Below, in pieces: positions 23,258 to 31,280 of a stretch of 64,000 nucleotides of DNA. Position numbers and translations under genes: made by a program. The stretch comes from Nocardia sp. NBC_01503 (GTDB lineage: Bacteria; Actinomycetota; Actinomycetes; Mycobacteriales; Mycobacteriaceae), in assembly GCF_036327755.1 (NCBI RefSeq), contig NZ_CP109596.1, positions 124,001 through 188,000 of the forward strand, read 5' to 3'. Under the pieces are notes generated by a model. It did no database searches. It was not told the origin of the DNA and worked only from the letters and a program-made list of their open reading frames with translations. The stretch's first letter is position 1, and each line of letters begins with the position of its first letter.

Positions 23258-23785
23258 GTGAGCCGGGTACGCAAAGTGGTGGGTGGCCCCTCCACAGTCG
23301 GGTGGATGCTCGGAGTTTGTGCGGGGTCTGTCTTGTTCGTGCTGGCGGCGACCGGGCAGGGGATCCGGATCGGCCAGCATGTCAATGCCGACATCGGTCC
23401 ATTCTTCGGGCTCATCGGCGGCGTCATCACCGGACTGGTGGCATGGTCGCTGCTGCTACGGTTGGCTTGGCACCGCAGACGAGAGTATCTGCGCCGGAAG
23501 GGAACCCACGGCACCGGCTTGGTGGTCGACTCGACTTACCGGCACACGCTTCGGTCCAGTGCGGTAACCCAGCGCGAAGTGAGCATCGAGGCGCTGGTCA
23601 CCCACCCCGAGACCGGCGAGACCCTGAAGGTCGTCAAGAGATACCGCTTTGTCGAGTTCCGTGCCCGCCGGGCCAGGGCGTTGCATGGCGAATTCCCCGC
23701 GGGCACAACGATACCCGTGCTTCTTCGCGGCAGGTACGCGGCATTCGATATCCCGGATCGGCCAGGGTGGCTCGATATCTGGTAA
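23258..23785 (+). CDS. Small membrane protein of unknown function (DUF3592-like architecture)
   Basis: GTG 23258 is chosen because GAGAGG lies 6 nt upstream; GTG 23255 is also possible. The 175-residue product has two predicted membrane helices (about residues 12-34, WMLGVCAGSVLFVLAA; and 46-68, FFGLIGGVITGLVAWSLLL), a basic segment (RLAWHRRREYLRRKG) and a C-terminal beta-rich domain of about 95 residues. This layout resembles DUF3592-type proteins, but the assignment rests on architecture only. It converges with the NarI-like gene. Confidence 0.65.
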   Translation: MSRVRKVVGGPSTVGWMLGVCAGSVLFVLAATGQGIRIGQHVNADIGPFFGLIGGVITGLVAWSLLLRLAWHRRREYLRRKGTHGTGLVVDSTYRHTLRSSAVTQREVSIEALVTHPETGETLKVVKRYRFVEFRARRARALHGEFPAGTTIPVLLRGRYAAFDIPDRPGWLDIW

Positions 23786-23873
23786 TCGAACGATCACTCG
23801 AGAACGGCGGCTCCCGCCCCGGGCGTGCCGCTGTTGGTGTAGATCGCGGGCAGGTAGTGCGCGCAACTGCCGA

Positions 23874-24632
23874 TTACAGCGCCGTCTTGATTGCTTGCGG
23901 CGCGGCCGATGGATCCGCTCGTCGCGCGGTCGGTCGAGTATCGGTCCAAGAGGGATTTGATGTAGTCATCGGAGCGGGCAGCATTGATTGAGCGGTCAGG
24001 CGCGAGGCGATGCGTTTGGCGGTGCTGGCGACCGGACGCGCGAACGTGCCGGCGAGTCGGGTGTAGGGCCAGATCGCGACGAACAGCAACAAGATCAGTC
24101 CGCGGGCCTGATACAGCAGCGGGGCGTGCGACATCGAGTCGGCGTGCGGGTGGGTGGTGAGCAATGACCGGAACCAGGCGAATAGCGTTTGGGGGCTTCG
24201 GCTCTCGGAGTGGATCGAGTCGAGACGAATGGCCACTCCGGACAGCAGAACGGCGGCCAGCGTGGGCAATGTCGCGCGGTCCAGCGGAGTGATCGGTCGT
24301 CCAGCGGTGGCGGTGATCAAATTCGGAATCACCAGCAGTGCGGCGCCGATGATCGCGGGCGGTATGGCGAGTACCTCGATGATCGTGATGCTCGAGTAGA
24401 CGCCACCCTGCGGCTGGGAAGGCGGTGCAGAGGTCAGCGAATCAGTGATCCTGGCGACGACGATCAGACTCGTGGCAATTCCGAATGCTGTCGACCCGAT
24501 GCGCTCGGCCTGGTCCAGATCAGCTCCGCTGGTGAAACGACGGAATCCGTCGTGCCGCGCCCGCCATAGGTGGCCGCCGGCGAAGGACAGTAATGCACCG
24601 TAGGGCAATATGATCCACACCAGAGATGGCAT
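23874..24632 (-). CDS. NarI-like membrane protein (nitrate reductase gamma family) lacking the haem ligands
   Basis: ATG 24632 follows AAGGAG by 9 nt. The 252-residue product matches NarI over its length: N-terminal WIILPYGALLSFAGGHLWRARHDGF, and near the C-terminus WFRSLL, then LLFVAIWPYTRLAGTFARPV, both hallmark NarI regions. About five membrane segments are visible. NarI normally binds two b haems and passes quinol electrons to NarH. By eye against E. coli NarI, its four axial His (56, 66, 187, 205) fall on Gly (STAFGIA), Arg (VVARITD), Arg (YQARGLI) and Gly (RLAGTFA). No narG, narH or narJ is nearby. It is therefore unlikely to work as a standard haem subunit. Confidence 0.75.
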   Translation of the reverse strand: MPSLVWIILPYGALLSFAGGHLWRARHDGFRRFTSGADLDQAERIGSTAFGIATSLIVVARITDSLTSAPPSQPQGGVYSSITIIEVLAIPPAIIGAALLVIPNLITATAGRPITPLDRATLPTLAAVLLSGVAIRLDSIHSESRSPQTLFAWFRSLLTTHPHADSMSHAPLLYQARGLILLLFVAIWPYTRLAGTFARPVASTAKRIASRLTAQSMLPAPMTTSNPSWTDTRPTARRADPSAAPQAIKTAL

Positions 24633-24933
24633 GCCGCCCACTCCTTCCGGTTCTGGTAACCACGCGTGAATCACCCTCGCAAATACGCGGACGGCGTTCT
24701 AGAGCACAAGGACCCTACGGTCCCGAATAAACCATCCCGAACGACTTGTCGGTAGAATTGACTGTGCCGCAACCAGTTTCGTCGATCTAACACGAACTCC
24801 GGCACAACGAACACCCACGTCCGTCATCGCCACCGGCAAATTCCCGCGCATGCGGACAGTAATTGGTCGGCGATCTTCAGGCGATCCGACTCCGCCGCCA
24901 TCACCGCGTTCCGGCTGATACCTGCCGTACGCC
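24633..24933. other. Intergenic stretch between the NarI-like gene and the DUF397 remnant
   Basis: No gene is supported here. The part next to 24632 must carry the promoter of the minus-strand NarI-like gene. Reading frames in this interval are short or low quality. Confidence 0.4.
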
Positions 24934-25080
24934 GTGGAACTCGGCGCGGTTCGCGTAGAGGTCAAGTTCGAGAGCGGCGCGGTTGGGGTGCGGGACTCGA
25001 AGAGTCCCGGCGGTCCCGAACTCGCATTCAGCCCCCAGGCGTGGGATGCCTTCATCGCCAGCGGGATTTGGAAGCGTTGA
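24934..25080 (+). pseudogene. DUF397 family remnant
   Basis: The plus-strand frame from GTG 24934 encodes VELGAVRVEVKFESG, then GVRDSKSPGGPELAFSPQAW and DAFIASGIWKR. This matches the second half of DUF397 proteins (VRDSK, P.L.F....W..F). The usual N-terminal SYSG...CVE block is represented only by SPRSG at 24901-24915, which is followed by an in-frame TGA at 24916. The gene thus looks broken by a nonsense change or small rearrangement. DUF397 genes usually pair with DUF5753/XRE regulators; one is present at 33458. Confidence 0.6.
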
Positions 25081-25135
25081 GCCGCAACATGATTGAGTGT
25101 GCCACGACTAGCGAGAGCACACTCGATTTGTCGGA

Positions 25136-25927
25136 TCAGTCGGTGAGGGTGGCCTGGAAGGCGATTCGGTCGCCTCGATAGAGGGAGCGGACGCGTTCTA
25201 TCGGGATGCCGTCGGTCCCGATGCTGCGGCGGTGGAGCAGGAGCATCGGGAGGGCAGTGGTGCATTCCAGGAGAGCCGCCTCGCGGGGGGAGGCGAGGAC
25301 GGTTTCTATTCGTTCGGTTGCCGAGGCGTAGTCGACGCCCATCGAACGTGTTGCGGCGTAGAGGGATGTCTCCGGGTTGTAGAAGTCGCGCAGGACGCCG
25401 AAGCGCGGGACCGGCATGAAAGTGCTTTCCAGGCCGATGCGTTCACCGTCGGCCAGCAGGATTCGCTCGAGGTGCATGACCGGTGTGCCCGGGGCCAGTC
25501 CGAGGTCGGCGGCGGTGTCGGCATCGGCGGGGATATCCGTCCAATCGACCAGCAGACGGCCCGGTGTGCGGCCGAACTTCAGGGCGCCCTCGGTGTAGGA
25601 GCGAAGGGTCAAGGGCTGCACCATTTTCGGGCGGGAGACCACCGTGCCGCGACCCTGGCGGCGGATGCGGCCCTCCACCAGGAGTTCCCGTACCGCCTGG
25701 CGGACGGTTTCGCGGGCTACACCGCAGCGCAGGGCGAGGTCGCGCTCCGAGGGGAGCGGATCGCCCTCGCTCAACTCGGCGAGTAGCGCCTCCAGTTCGG
25801 TGCGCACCCGATACGACTTCGGCATGCGGGCTTCAGCTGCGGAAAGTGCGCTCTCACTGGACAATTCAGCCGACGACGCGGCTCCCTGCCGGGGGCCGCC
25901 CAGTCCGGCGACGTCCGTAGTGTCCAT
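25136..25927 (-). CDS. phnF: GntR/UTRA-family transcriptional regulator, PhnF-like
   Basis: ATG 25927 gives 263 residues. After a variable N-terminus of about 40 residues comes a GntR winged helix (PLPSERDLALRCGVARETVRQAVRELLVEGRIRRQGRGTVV; split here into its usual blocks at about 60-100). A UTRA effector domain follows (HLERILLADGERIGLESTFMP; ...LLLHRRSIGTDGIPIERVRSLYRGD). It is divergent from the phosphonate operon, and the intergenic region holds two palindromes like the mycobacterial PhnF operator, so local control of that operon and autoregulation are likely. PhnF in Mycobacterium smegmatis is a repressor of a phosphonate/phosphate uptake operon; the ligand here is unknown. Confidence 0.85.
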   Translation of the reverse strand: MDTTDVAGLGGPRQGAASSAELSSESALSAAEARMPKSYRVRTELEALLAELSEGDPLPSERDLALRCGVARETVRQAVRELLVEGRIRRQGRGTVVSRPKMVQPLTLRSYTEGALKFGRTPGRLLVDWTDIPADADTAADLGLAPGTPVMHLERILLADGERIGLESTFMPVPRFGVLRDFYNPETSLYAATRSMGVDYASATERIETVLASPREAALLECTTALPMLLLHRRSIGTDGIPIERVRSLYRGDRIAFQATLTD

Positions 25928-25946
25928 GCCCCCAATGTACACAAGA

Positions 25947-25960
25947 TTGGTCTATACCAA
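25947..25960. promoter_or_regulatory. PhnF-type operator 1
   Basis: TTGGTCTATACCAA; on the minus strand TTGGTATAGACCAA, which contains the TGGTATAGACCA site known for mycobacterial PhnF. It lies 19 bp from the regulator start, a good position for autorepression. Confidence 0.75.
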
Positions 25961-25994
25961 TTGTTAACCTAGCGTTTGCACACGAAACACTCCT

Positions 25995-26006
25995 AGGTCT
26001 AGACCA
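25995..26006. promoter_or_regulatory. PhnF-type operator 2
   Basis: AGGTCTAGACCA, with a perfect GGTCTAGACC core, lies 17 bp upstream of the FAD oxidoreductase ATG. Its half-sites match operator 1 and the centres are about 47 bp apart. Confidence 0.7.
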
Positions 26007-26023
26007 TTGGCCACCATGGGTCC

Positions 26024-27139
26024 ATGCGATTGGTCATCATCGGCGGCGGCATTCTCGGCACCGCCCACGCCCTCGCCGCGATCGGACGCGGTCACGAAGT
26101 CGTTCAGCTCGAGCGTGAGGTGGAGGCGCGCGGAGCGACCGTGCGCAACTTCGGATTGGTGTGGGTGTCCGGGCGCAGTGCGAACGAACTCGGTATCACG
26201 CTGCGCTCGCGGCAGCTGTGGGAGGAGATCGGCGGCAAGGTGCCCGGTGTCGGGTTCCGGCCCGCCGGATCGATGACCCTGGTGCGTAGCGCGAATGAGC
26301 TCGCCGTGGCCGAGGCGGCCATCAAGAACCCCACCGCCGCCGAACGCGGGTTCGAACTGCTCGAGCCGGAGGATGTGCGCAAGGTCAATCCGGCCCTGCG
26401 CGGCAAATTCCTTGCCGGACTGCACTGTTCGAAGGACGGCGCGGTCGAGTCCCGGCAGGCGCTGCCCGCACTGCGCCGGTACATGGAGGCCACCGGGCGC
26501 TACAGCTTCTTCGGTGGCACCGAGGCGCGCACCATCACCGGCACCACCGTGCTCGATGATCGCGGCCGCCGCCACGAGGGCGATCTGGTCATCTCCTGTC
26601 CGGGCGCGGCGCATACCGGCCTCACCCGCGAACTCGTCGGCGACATCCCCGTGCGCCGGGTTCGGTTGCAGATGATGCAGACCGCCCCGCTCGGCGAGGA
26701 TCTCACCACCGCCTTCGCCGACGGCGACAGCTTCCGCTACTACCCCGCCTTCCAGGGTGCGGAGCTGGATCGCCTCAATAACGAAGAGGCACAACCCTTC
26801 ACGGCCGCCCAGCACAAGATGCAACTGCTGTGTGTGCAGCGCCTGCACGGCGGCCTCACCATCGGTGACACCCACGAGTACGACGAACCGTTCAACTTCG
26901 ATGTGGACGAGGCCCCGTACGAGCATCTGGTCACCGTCGCCGAGGAACTGCTCGGCCGCGAACTTCCGCAGGTGGTGCGCCGCTGGGCGGGCGTCTACAG
27001 CCAGTCCATCGATCCGGGCGCGATCGTGACCCGCGCGCAGGCCGCCGACAACGTCTGGGTGATCACCGGTCCCGGTGGTCGCGGTATGACGCTCGGCCCG
27101 GCCATCGGCGAGGAAACCGCCGACCTGCTCAACCTCTGA
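26024..27139 (+). CDS. FAD-dependent oxidoreductase of phosphonate operons (TIGR03364 type)
   Basis: This 371-residue DAO-fold enzyme has an N-terminal FAD-binding motif (LVIIGGGILGTAHALAAIG, residues 3-21) and the C-terminal nucleotide-closing segment NVWVITGPGGRGMTLGPAIGEE. The overall plan resembles glycine/sarcosine oxidase-like amine oxidases. Family members (TIGR03364) are recurrently found next to phosphonatase-like hydrolases. The likely role, by inference, is oxidation of the amine carbon of 2-aminoethylphosphonate or an N-methyl derivative to phosphonoacetaldehyde. It is the first gene of the operon, 17 bp after operator 2 and 16 bp before the hydrolase gene. Confidence 0.82.
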   Translation: MRLVIIGGGILGTAHALAAIGRGHEVVQLEREVEARGATVRNFGLVWVSGRSANELGITLRSRQLWEEIGGKVPGVGFRPAGSMTLVRSANELAVAEAAIKNPTAAERGFELLEPEDVRKVNPALRGKFLAGLHCSKDGAVESRQALPALRRYMEATGRYSFFGGTEARTITGTTVLDDRGRRHEGDLVISCPGAAHTGLTRELVGDIPVRRVRLQMMQTAPLGEDLTTAFADGDSFRYYPAFQGAELDRLNNEEAQPFTAAQHKMQLLCVQRLHGGLTIGDTHEYDEPFNFDVDEAPYEHLVTVAEELLGRELPQVVRRWAGVYSQSIDPGAIVTRAQAADNVWVITGPGGRGMTLGPAIGEETADLLNL

Positions 27140-27155
27140 CGTCAAAGGAGACACC

Positions 27156-27842
27156 ATGTCCGACAAGCAGATCGACCTCGCCGTCCTGGATATGGCCGGT
27201 ACCACCGTGGCCGATGACGGTCTGGTGATCCGCGCCTTCGAACAGGCCGCGACCGTGGCTGGCATCCCCGCCGAGGGTCCCGAGCGCGAGTCGGCCCGGC
27301 AGTACGTCATCGACACCATGGGCCAGTCCAAGATCGTCGTCTTCCGCGCACTGCTCGGCGACGAGGACAAGGCGCAGCAGGCCAACGCTGCCTTCGAGGC
27401 CGCGTACTCCGAGTTCGCCGATGCCGGTGTGACCCCGATTCCCGGTGCGAAAGAAGCTATTTCGGCGCTGCGCAAGGCCGGTATCAAGGTGGCGCTGACC
27501 ACCGGATTCAGCCGCCGGACGCAGGACAAGCTGATCGATGCCCTGGGCTGGAACGAGATCGCGGACCTGACCCTGGCCCCGTCCGATGCCGGGCGCGGCC
27601 GCCCCTACCCGGACATGGTGCTGACCGCGCTGCTGCGGCTGGGTATCGACGCCGTGGATCGTGTCGCGGTGCTGGGCGATACGTCCAGCGATATCGGCAC
27701 CGGTCTGGCCGCGGGCGCGCGGATCGTCGCGGGCACGCTCACCGGCGCCCACAACGAGGAGCAGCTGCGCGCCGCGGGCGCCACCCATGTGGTGCCGTCG
27801 GTCGTCGACTTCGCCGCGCTACTGCTGGCCGAACGCGGCTGA
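27156..27842 (+). CDS. Phosphonatase-like HAD hydrolase (PhnX-like, TIGR03351 type)
   Basis: The 228-residue protein follows a clear AAAGGAG site. It has the phosphonatase version of HAD motif 1, LDMAGTTV (nucleophile Asp12), motif 2 Thr in LTTGFS, Arg in GRGRPYPDM in place of the usual HAD Lys, and motif 4 VLGDTSSD. In the cap, MGQSKIVVFRAL aligns with the phosphonatase segment that carries the Schiff-base Lys, giving Lys59. These are the residues needed to cleave the C-P bond of phosphonoacetaldehyde into acetaldehyde and phosphate. The exact substrate is inferred from context. Confidence 0.85.
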   Translation: MSDKQIDLAVLDMAGTTVADDGLVIRAFEQAATVAGIPAEGPERESARQYVIDTMGQSKIVVFRALLGDEDKAQQANAAFEAAYSEFADAGVTPIPGAKEAISALRKAGIKVALTTGFSRRTQDKLIDALGWNEIADLTLAPSDAGRGRPYPDMVLTALLRLGIDAVDRVAVLGDTSSDIGTGLAAGARIVAGTLTGAHNEEQLRAAGATHVVPSVVDFAALLLAERG

Positions 27843-27938
27843 CTCCCACAGATTTCCGCCACTCGCATGAGGGGGTGGCGGAGAACCCCCACTGCCCCTT
27901 CGACGTCCCGACCCCACGAACTGAAAGTTGCAGTCACC

Positions 27939-29009
27939 GTGCGTAATAAGAACAACCGCCTCGCACGCACCATCGCCCGTACCGCTCTCATTCTCACCTC
28001 GGCCACCGCGGTCGCGTTCAGCCTGACCGCCTGCGGCGGCACCGGCAGCGATTCGAGCGACGGCAAGACCGTCACCGTCTACTCCGCCGACGGCGTCGGC
28101 GACTGGTACAAGACCCAGTTCGCGAAGTTCAAGGACCAGACCGGTATCTCGGTCAATCTGGTCGAGGCCGGCTCCGGTGAGGTCGTCAACCGGGTGGAGA
28201 AGGAGCAGTCCAACCCGCAGGCCGACGTCATCGTCACCCTGCCGCCGTTCATGCAGAAGGCCGCCAAGTCGAACCTGCTGCAGCCCAGCGGCGTCGACCT
28301 GAGCGCGTTCCCCGCCTCGGAGAAGGATGCCGCCGGTAATTGGGTCAGCCTGGCGGGCAACTACCTCTGCTTCATCGCCAACCCGTCCGTCGAGGCATCC
28401 AAGGTGACCTGGGACGATCTGCTCAAGCCCGACTACAAGGGCAAGATCCAGTACTCCACCCCCGGTCAGGCCGGTGACGGCACCGCGGTGCTGATCCTGC
28501 TGCAGCAGCTCTACGGTAAGCAGGGCGCGCTGGACTACCTCGGCAAGCTGCAGGCCAACAATGTCGGCCCGTCCTCCTCCACCGGCAAGCTGCAGGCCAA
28601 GGTCGACAAGGGCGAGATCCTGATCGCCAATGGCGATGTGCAGATGAACCTGGCGACCATCAAGGAGAAGGGTTCCAAGTTCAACGTCTTCTTCCCGGCC
28701 GCCACCGACGGTAAGCAGTCCACCGTGGCACTGCCGTACCTGATGGGTCTGGCCAAGGGCGCCCCGCACTCGGACGCCGCCAAGAAGCTGATGACCTACC
28801 TGCTCTCGGCTGATGCGCAGAAGACCCTGACCGATGCCATGGCTGTCTCGGCCCGCACCGATCTCGAGGATGCCGCCGCTCCGGCCGGTACCGCCGTCTC
28901 GCCCGCCTCGCTGGTTCGCAATGTCGATGTCGTGCACCCGGATTGGAACGCGGTCCTGGATTCCCTCGACACCGATGTCGCCGCGTACCAGAAGGCCACC
29001 GGCAGCTGA
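27939..29009 (+). CDS. phnS: ABC transporter substrate-binding lipoprotein for 2-aminoethylphosphonate
   Basis: GTG 27939 (VRNKNNRLARTIARTAL) gives a 356-residue lipoprotein: basic N-region, hydrophobic core and lipobox LTAC followed by GGTGSDSSDG. The mature part is a family-1-like periplasmic binding fold (TVYSADGVGDWYKTQFAKF; LLKPDYKGKIQYSTPGQAGDG), close to AEP/iron-type binding proteins. No better start exists: the longer frame from 27867 lacks a signal-like start. It lies directly upstream of the ATPase gene in the same operon and delivers the ligand to the two permeases. Confidence 0.82.
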   Translation: MRNKNNRLARTIARTALILTSATAVAFSLTACGGTGSDSSDGKTVTVYSADGVGDWYKTQFAKFKDQTGISVNLVEAGSGEVVNRVEKEQSNPQADVIVTLPPFMQKAAKSNLLQPSGVDLSAFPASEKDAAGNWVSLAGNYLCFIANPSVEASKVTWDDLLKPDYKGKIQYSTPGQAGDGTAVLILLQQLYGKQGALDYLGKLQANNVGPSSSTGKLQAKVDKGEILIANGDVQMNLATIKEKGSKFNVFFPAATDGKQSTVALPYLMGLAKGAPHSDAAKKLMTYLLSADAQKTLTDAMAVSARTDLEDAAAPAGTAVSPASLVRNVDVVHPDWNAVLDSLDTDVAAYQKATGS

Positions 29010-29032
29010 TTTCACATTCGGGAGTAGCAACC

Positions 29033-30217
29033 ATGTCCTCCGCATTGACGACATCCACGGTGACCGGAACCTCGGCCGTCGAACCGGCCATCGTGTTCGA
29101 TCGAGTCGGGGTCACCTATGGCCGCGGCCGTAAATCCACTGTCGCACTGGCCGATTTCAACCTGCGGGTCGCCGCGGGGGAGACGGTTGCGCTGCTCGGG
29201 CCCAGCGGTTCCGGCAAGTCCACCGCGCTCAAGGCGCTGGCCGGATTCGTCCGGCCGACCTCGGGCGCGGTGCGACTGGCCGGCCGCGATGTCACCAACC
29301 TCTCCCCCGCCAAGCGCGGGATCGGGGTGGTGGTGCAGTCCTACGCCCTCTTCCCGCATATGCGGGTGCACGACAATGTGGCCTTCGGGCTCAAGGCACA
29401 TCATGTGCCGCGCGATGAGATCGCGACCCGAGTGGCCGAGGCGCTGGAGATGGTCGGCATGGGGTCCTATGCCAAGCGCCTGCCGCGTGAGCTCTCGGGT
29501 GGACAGCAGCAGCGCGTGGCCATCGCCCGCGCACTGGCCATCCGGCCCAAGGTGCTGCTGCTGGACGAACCGCTCGCGGCATTGGACGCGCAGCTGCGCC
29601 AGTCCATGCTCGGTGAGTTGCAGCAGCTGCGAAAGGCGTTGCCGGACACCGCGATGCTGTATGTGACCCATGATCAGGCCGAGGCGCTGGCACTGGCCGA
29701 TCGGATCGCGGTCATGCGCGATGCCCGGCTCGTCGATATCGATACCGCGCACAAGCTGTGGCAGCAGCCCTCCACCGACTTCACCGCCTCCTTCCTGGGC
29801 GGTGCGAATCTGCTGCCCAGTGTGGTCCGGCATGTATCGGGCACCGCGGCGCTGGTCACGGTCGGTGAGCACACCCTGCGCGCACAGGCCCCGCGCCCGG
29901 GCGTCGGCCGCCCGGACTGGCTGCCCGACGCCGATGCCATGCTCTGCGTGCGTCCGCACACCGTGAAGATCGTGCCGCTCACCGAACAGGATGCGTTGCG
30001 CGGCACCGTGATCACCTCGGTGTGGAAGGGTGCGGCCACCCGACTGCATCTGACCGTCGAGGGCATTCCGGTCGAGTTCACCGCCGATATTCCGGGTCAC
30101 ACCGAACTGGTCGCCGGTGACATGGTGGGTGTGAGATTCCCAGATCCGGCGGGTGTGCTGATTCCGCCGGGGATCGGAACCGATGCCGCCGCAGCCGATT
30201 CCGAGGTACGAGCATGA
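29033..30217 (+). CDS. phnT: ABC transporter ATP-binding protein for 2-aminoethylphosphonate
   Basis: ATG 29033 follows GGGAG. The 394-residue ATPase has Walker A GPSGSGKST, the Q-loop (VVVQSYALFP), signature LSGGQQQRVAIARAL, Walker B VLLLDEPLAALD and the switch His in YVTHDQAEA. A C-terminal TOBE-like regulatory region follows (CVRPHTVKI ... VGVRFPDPAG), as in PotA/PhnT-type ATPases. Its TGA overlaps the ATG of a 56-codon ORF (ATGA at 30214), which in turn overlaps the permease start. Confidence 0.87.
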   Translation: MSSALTTSTVTGTSAVEPAIVFDRVGVTYGRGRKSTVALADFNLRVAAGETVALLGPSGSGKSTALKALAGFVRPTSGAVRLAGRDVTNLSPAKRGIGVVVQSYALFPHMRVHDNVAFGLKAHHVPRDEIATRVAEALEMVGMGSYAKRLPRELSGGQQQRVAIARALAIRPKVLLLDEPLAALDAQLRQSMLGELQQLRKALPDTAMLYVTHDQAEALALADRIAVMRDARLVDIDTAHKLWQQPSTDFTASFLGGANLLPSVVRHVSGTAALVTVGEHTLRAQAPRPGVGRPDWLPDADAMLCVRPHTVKIVPLTEQDALRGTVITSVWKGAATRLHLTVEGIPVEFTADIPGHTELVAGDMVGVRFPDPAGVLIPPGIGTDAAAADSEVRA

Positions 30218-30384
30218 CCGCGCTGCCACAGCGCCGCCGGTCCGAATCCGACGCCCCACGCCGCGCCGCCGATCCCGCGCCCCGGGCGCACCGCCCGGCC
30301 ACGACCACACGTCCGGCTCGGGGTGAGGTGTGGTCCGAGCTCTTCACCGGCGTTCGAACCGCGCGCGATCGGAGGAAGTCATGA
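30214..30384 (+). CDS. Small Arg-rich protein wedged between ATPase and permease genes
   Basis: The frame encodes 56 residues (MTALPQRRRSESDAPRR ... SELFTGVRTARDRRKS). Its ATG overlaps the phnT stop (ATGA, 30214-30217) and its TGA overlaps the ATG of the next permease gene (ATGA, 30381-30384). About a quarter of residues are Arg or Lys, with many Ala and Pro; no membrane segment is seen. It could be a real cytoplasmic small protein or a short coupling frame that carries ribosomes from phnT to phnU. No family is recognised. Confidence 0.55.
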   Translation: MTALPQRRRSESDAPRRAADPAPRAHRPATTTRPARGEVWSELFTGVRTARDRRKS

Positions 30385-31277
30385 CCGCACTGCTCGAATC
30401 ACCCACCACCCCTTCCGATCCCGAGGTGAACGATCCGCGGCGGTCGTGGCGGCCGGTGCTGTGGACGCTGCCGCCGGTGCTGGTGGTGCTGTCCATCGCC
30501 GTGTATCCGATCGTGCGGGTGCTGTGGGAGTCGACCAGCAGCAAGGGGGGCGGGCGCGGGACCTCCACCTGGTCGAGCGTGCTGGCCGAGGAGTCGGTGC
30601 GAAAAGCGCTGTGGCGCACCATTACCATCTCGGTCAGCTCGACAGCCGGATGTCTGGTGCTCGGCACGTTCCTGGCGATTGTGCTGGCGTTCATACCGTT
30701 TCCCGGATCGCAGTTCGTCGGACGGCTCATCGACACCGTGCTGACGCTGCCCTCGTTCCTGGTGACGCTGTCGTTCACCTTCCTGTACGGCACGGCCGGG
30801 GCGGTGAATGCGCTCATCGGAAACCTCACCGGCAGTTCGGAACCCGCGATCAACTTCCTGTCCACGCCGTGGGGCATCATCCTGGCGGAGATCACCTTCT
30901 TCACTCCGTTCGTGGTACGACCGCTGCTGGCGGCGTTCGCGCAGCTGCCCCGGGAACAACTCGATGTGGCCTCCAGCCTGGGCGCGACGCCGTGGCGGGT
31001 ACTGCGCCAGGTCGTGCTGCCCGAGGCGTGGCCCGCGCTCGCGGCGGGCGGCAGTCTCGTACTTCTGTTGACGCTCAACGAGTTCGGCATCGTGCTGTTC
31101 ACCGGGGCCAAGGGCGTCATCACGCTGCCCGCGCTCATCTACACCCGCGGCATCGTCACCTTCGATCTACCGGGCGCGGCGGTGCTGGCCTCGGTGCAGG
31201 TGTTGCTGTCACTGACCCTCTACCTCGGCTACCGGCTGCTGTTCGCCCGCCTGACCAGCGCCCGCAAGGAGAGCTGA
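30381..31277 (+). CDS. phnU: ABC transporter permease for 2-aminoethylphosphonate (first)
   Basis: The 298-residue protein starts at ATG 30381, inside the ATGA overlap with the small ORF; GGAGGA lies 6 nt upstream. It has six or so membrane helices and the EAA-type loop (REQLDVASSLGATPWRVLRQVVLPEAWPAL in two blocks near residue 200) that contacts the ATPase. A basic, Pro-rich N-terminal tail of about 25 residues precedes the first helix. It is the partner of the next permease, 3 bp downstream. Confidence 0.86.
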   Translation: MTALLESPTTPSDPEVNDPRRSWRPVLWTLPPVLVVLSIAVYPIVRVLWESTSSKGGGRGTSTWSSVLAEESVRKALWRTITISVSSTAGCLVLGTFLAIVLAFIPFPGSQFVGRLIDTVLTLPSFLVTLSFTFLYGTAGAVNALIGNLTGSSEPAINFLSTPWGIILAEITFFTPFVVRPLLAAFAQLPREQLDVASSLGATPWRVLRQVVLPEAWPALAAGGSLVLLLTLNEFGIVLFTGAKGVITLPALIYTRGIVTFDLPGAAVLASVQVLLSLTLYLGYRLLFARLTSARKES

Positions 31278-31280
31278 ACG

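Noticed and set aside
24699..25265. 188-codon minus-strand frame
   Set aside because: It overlaps the GntR gene end and runs antisense to the DUF397 remnant; Pro/Arg/Ser-rich with no recognisable fold.
25964..29054. Long minus-strand frames (521, 219, 411 codons) over the phosphonate genes
   Set aside because: The plus strand carries complete enzymes with motifs and ribosome binding sites; the minus frames are high-GC shadows.
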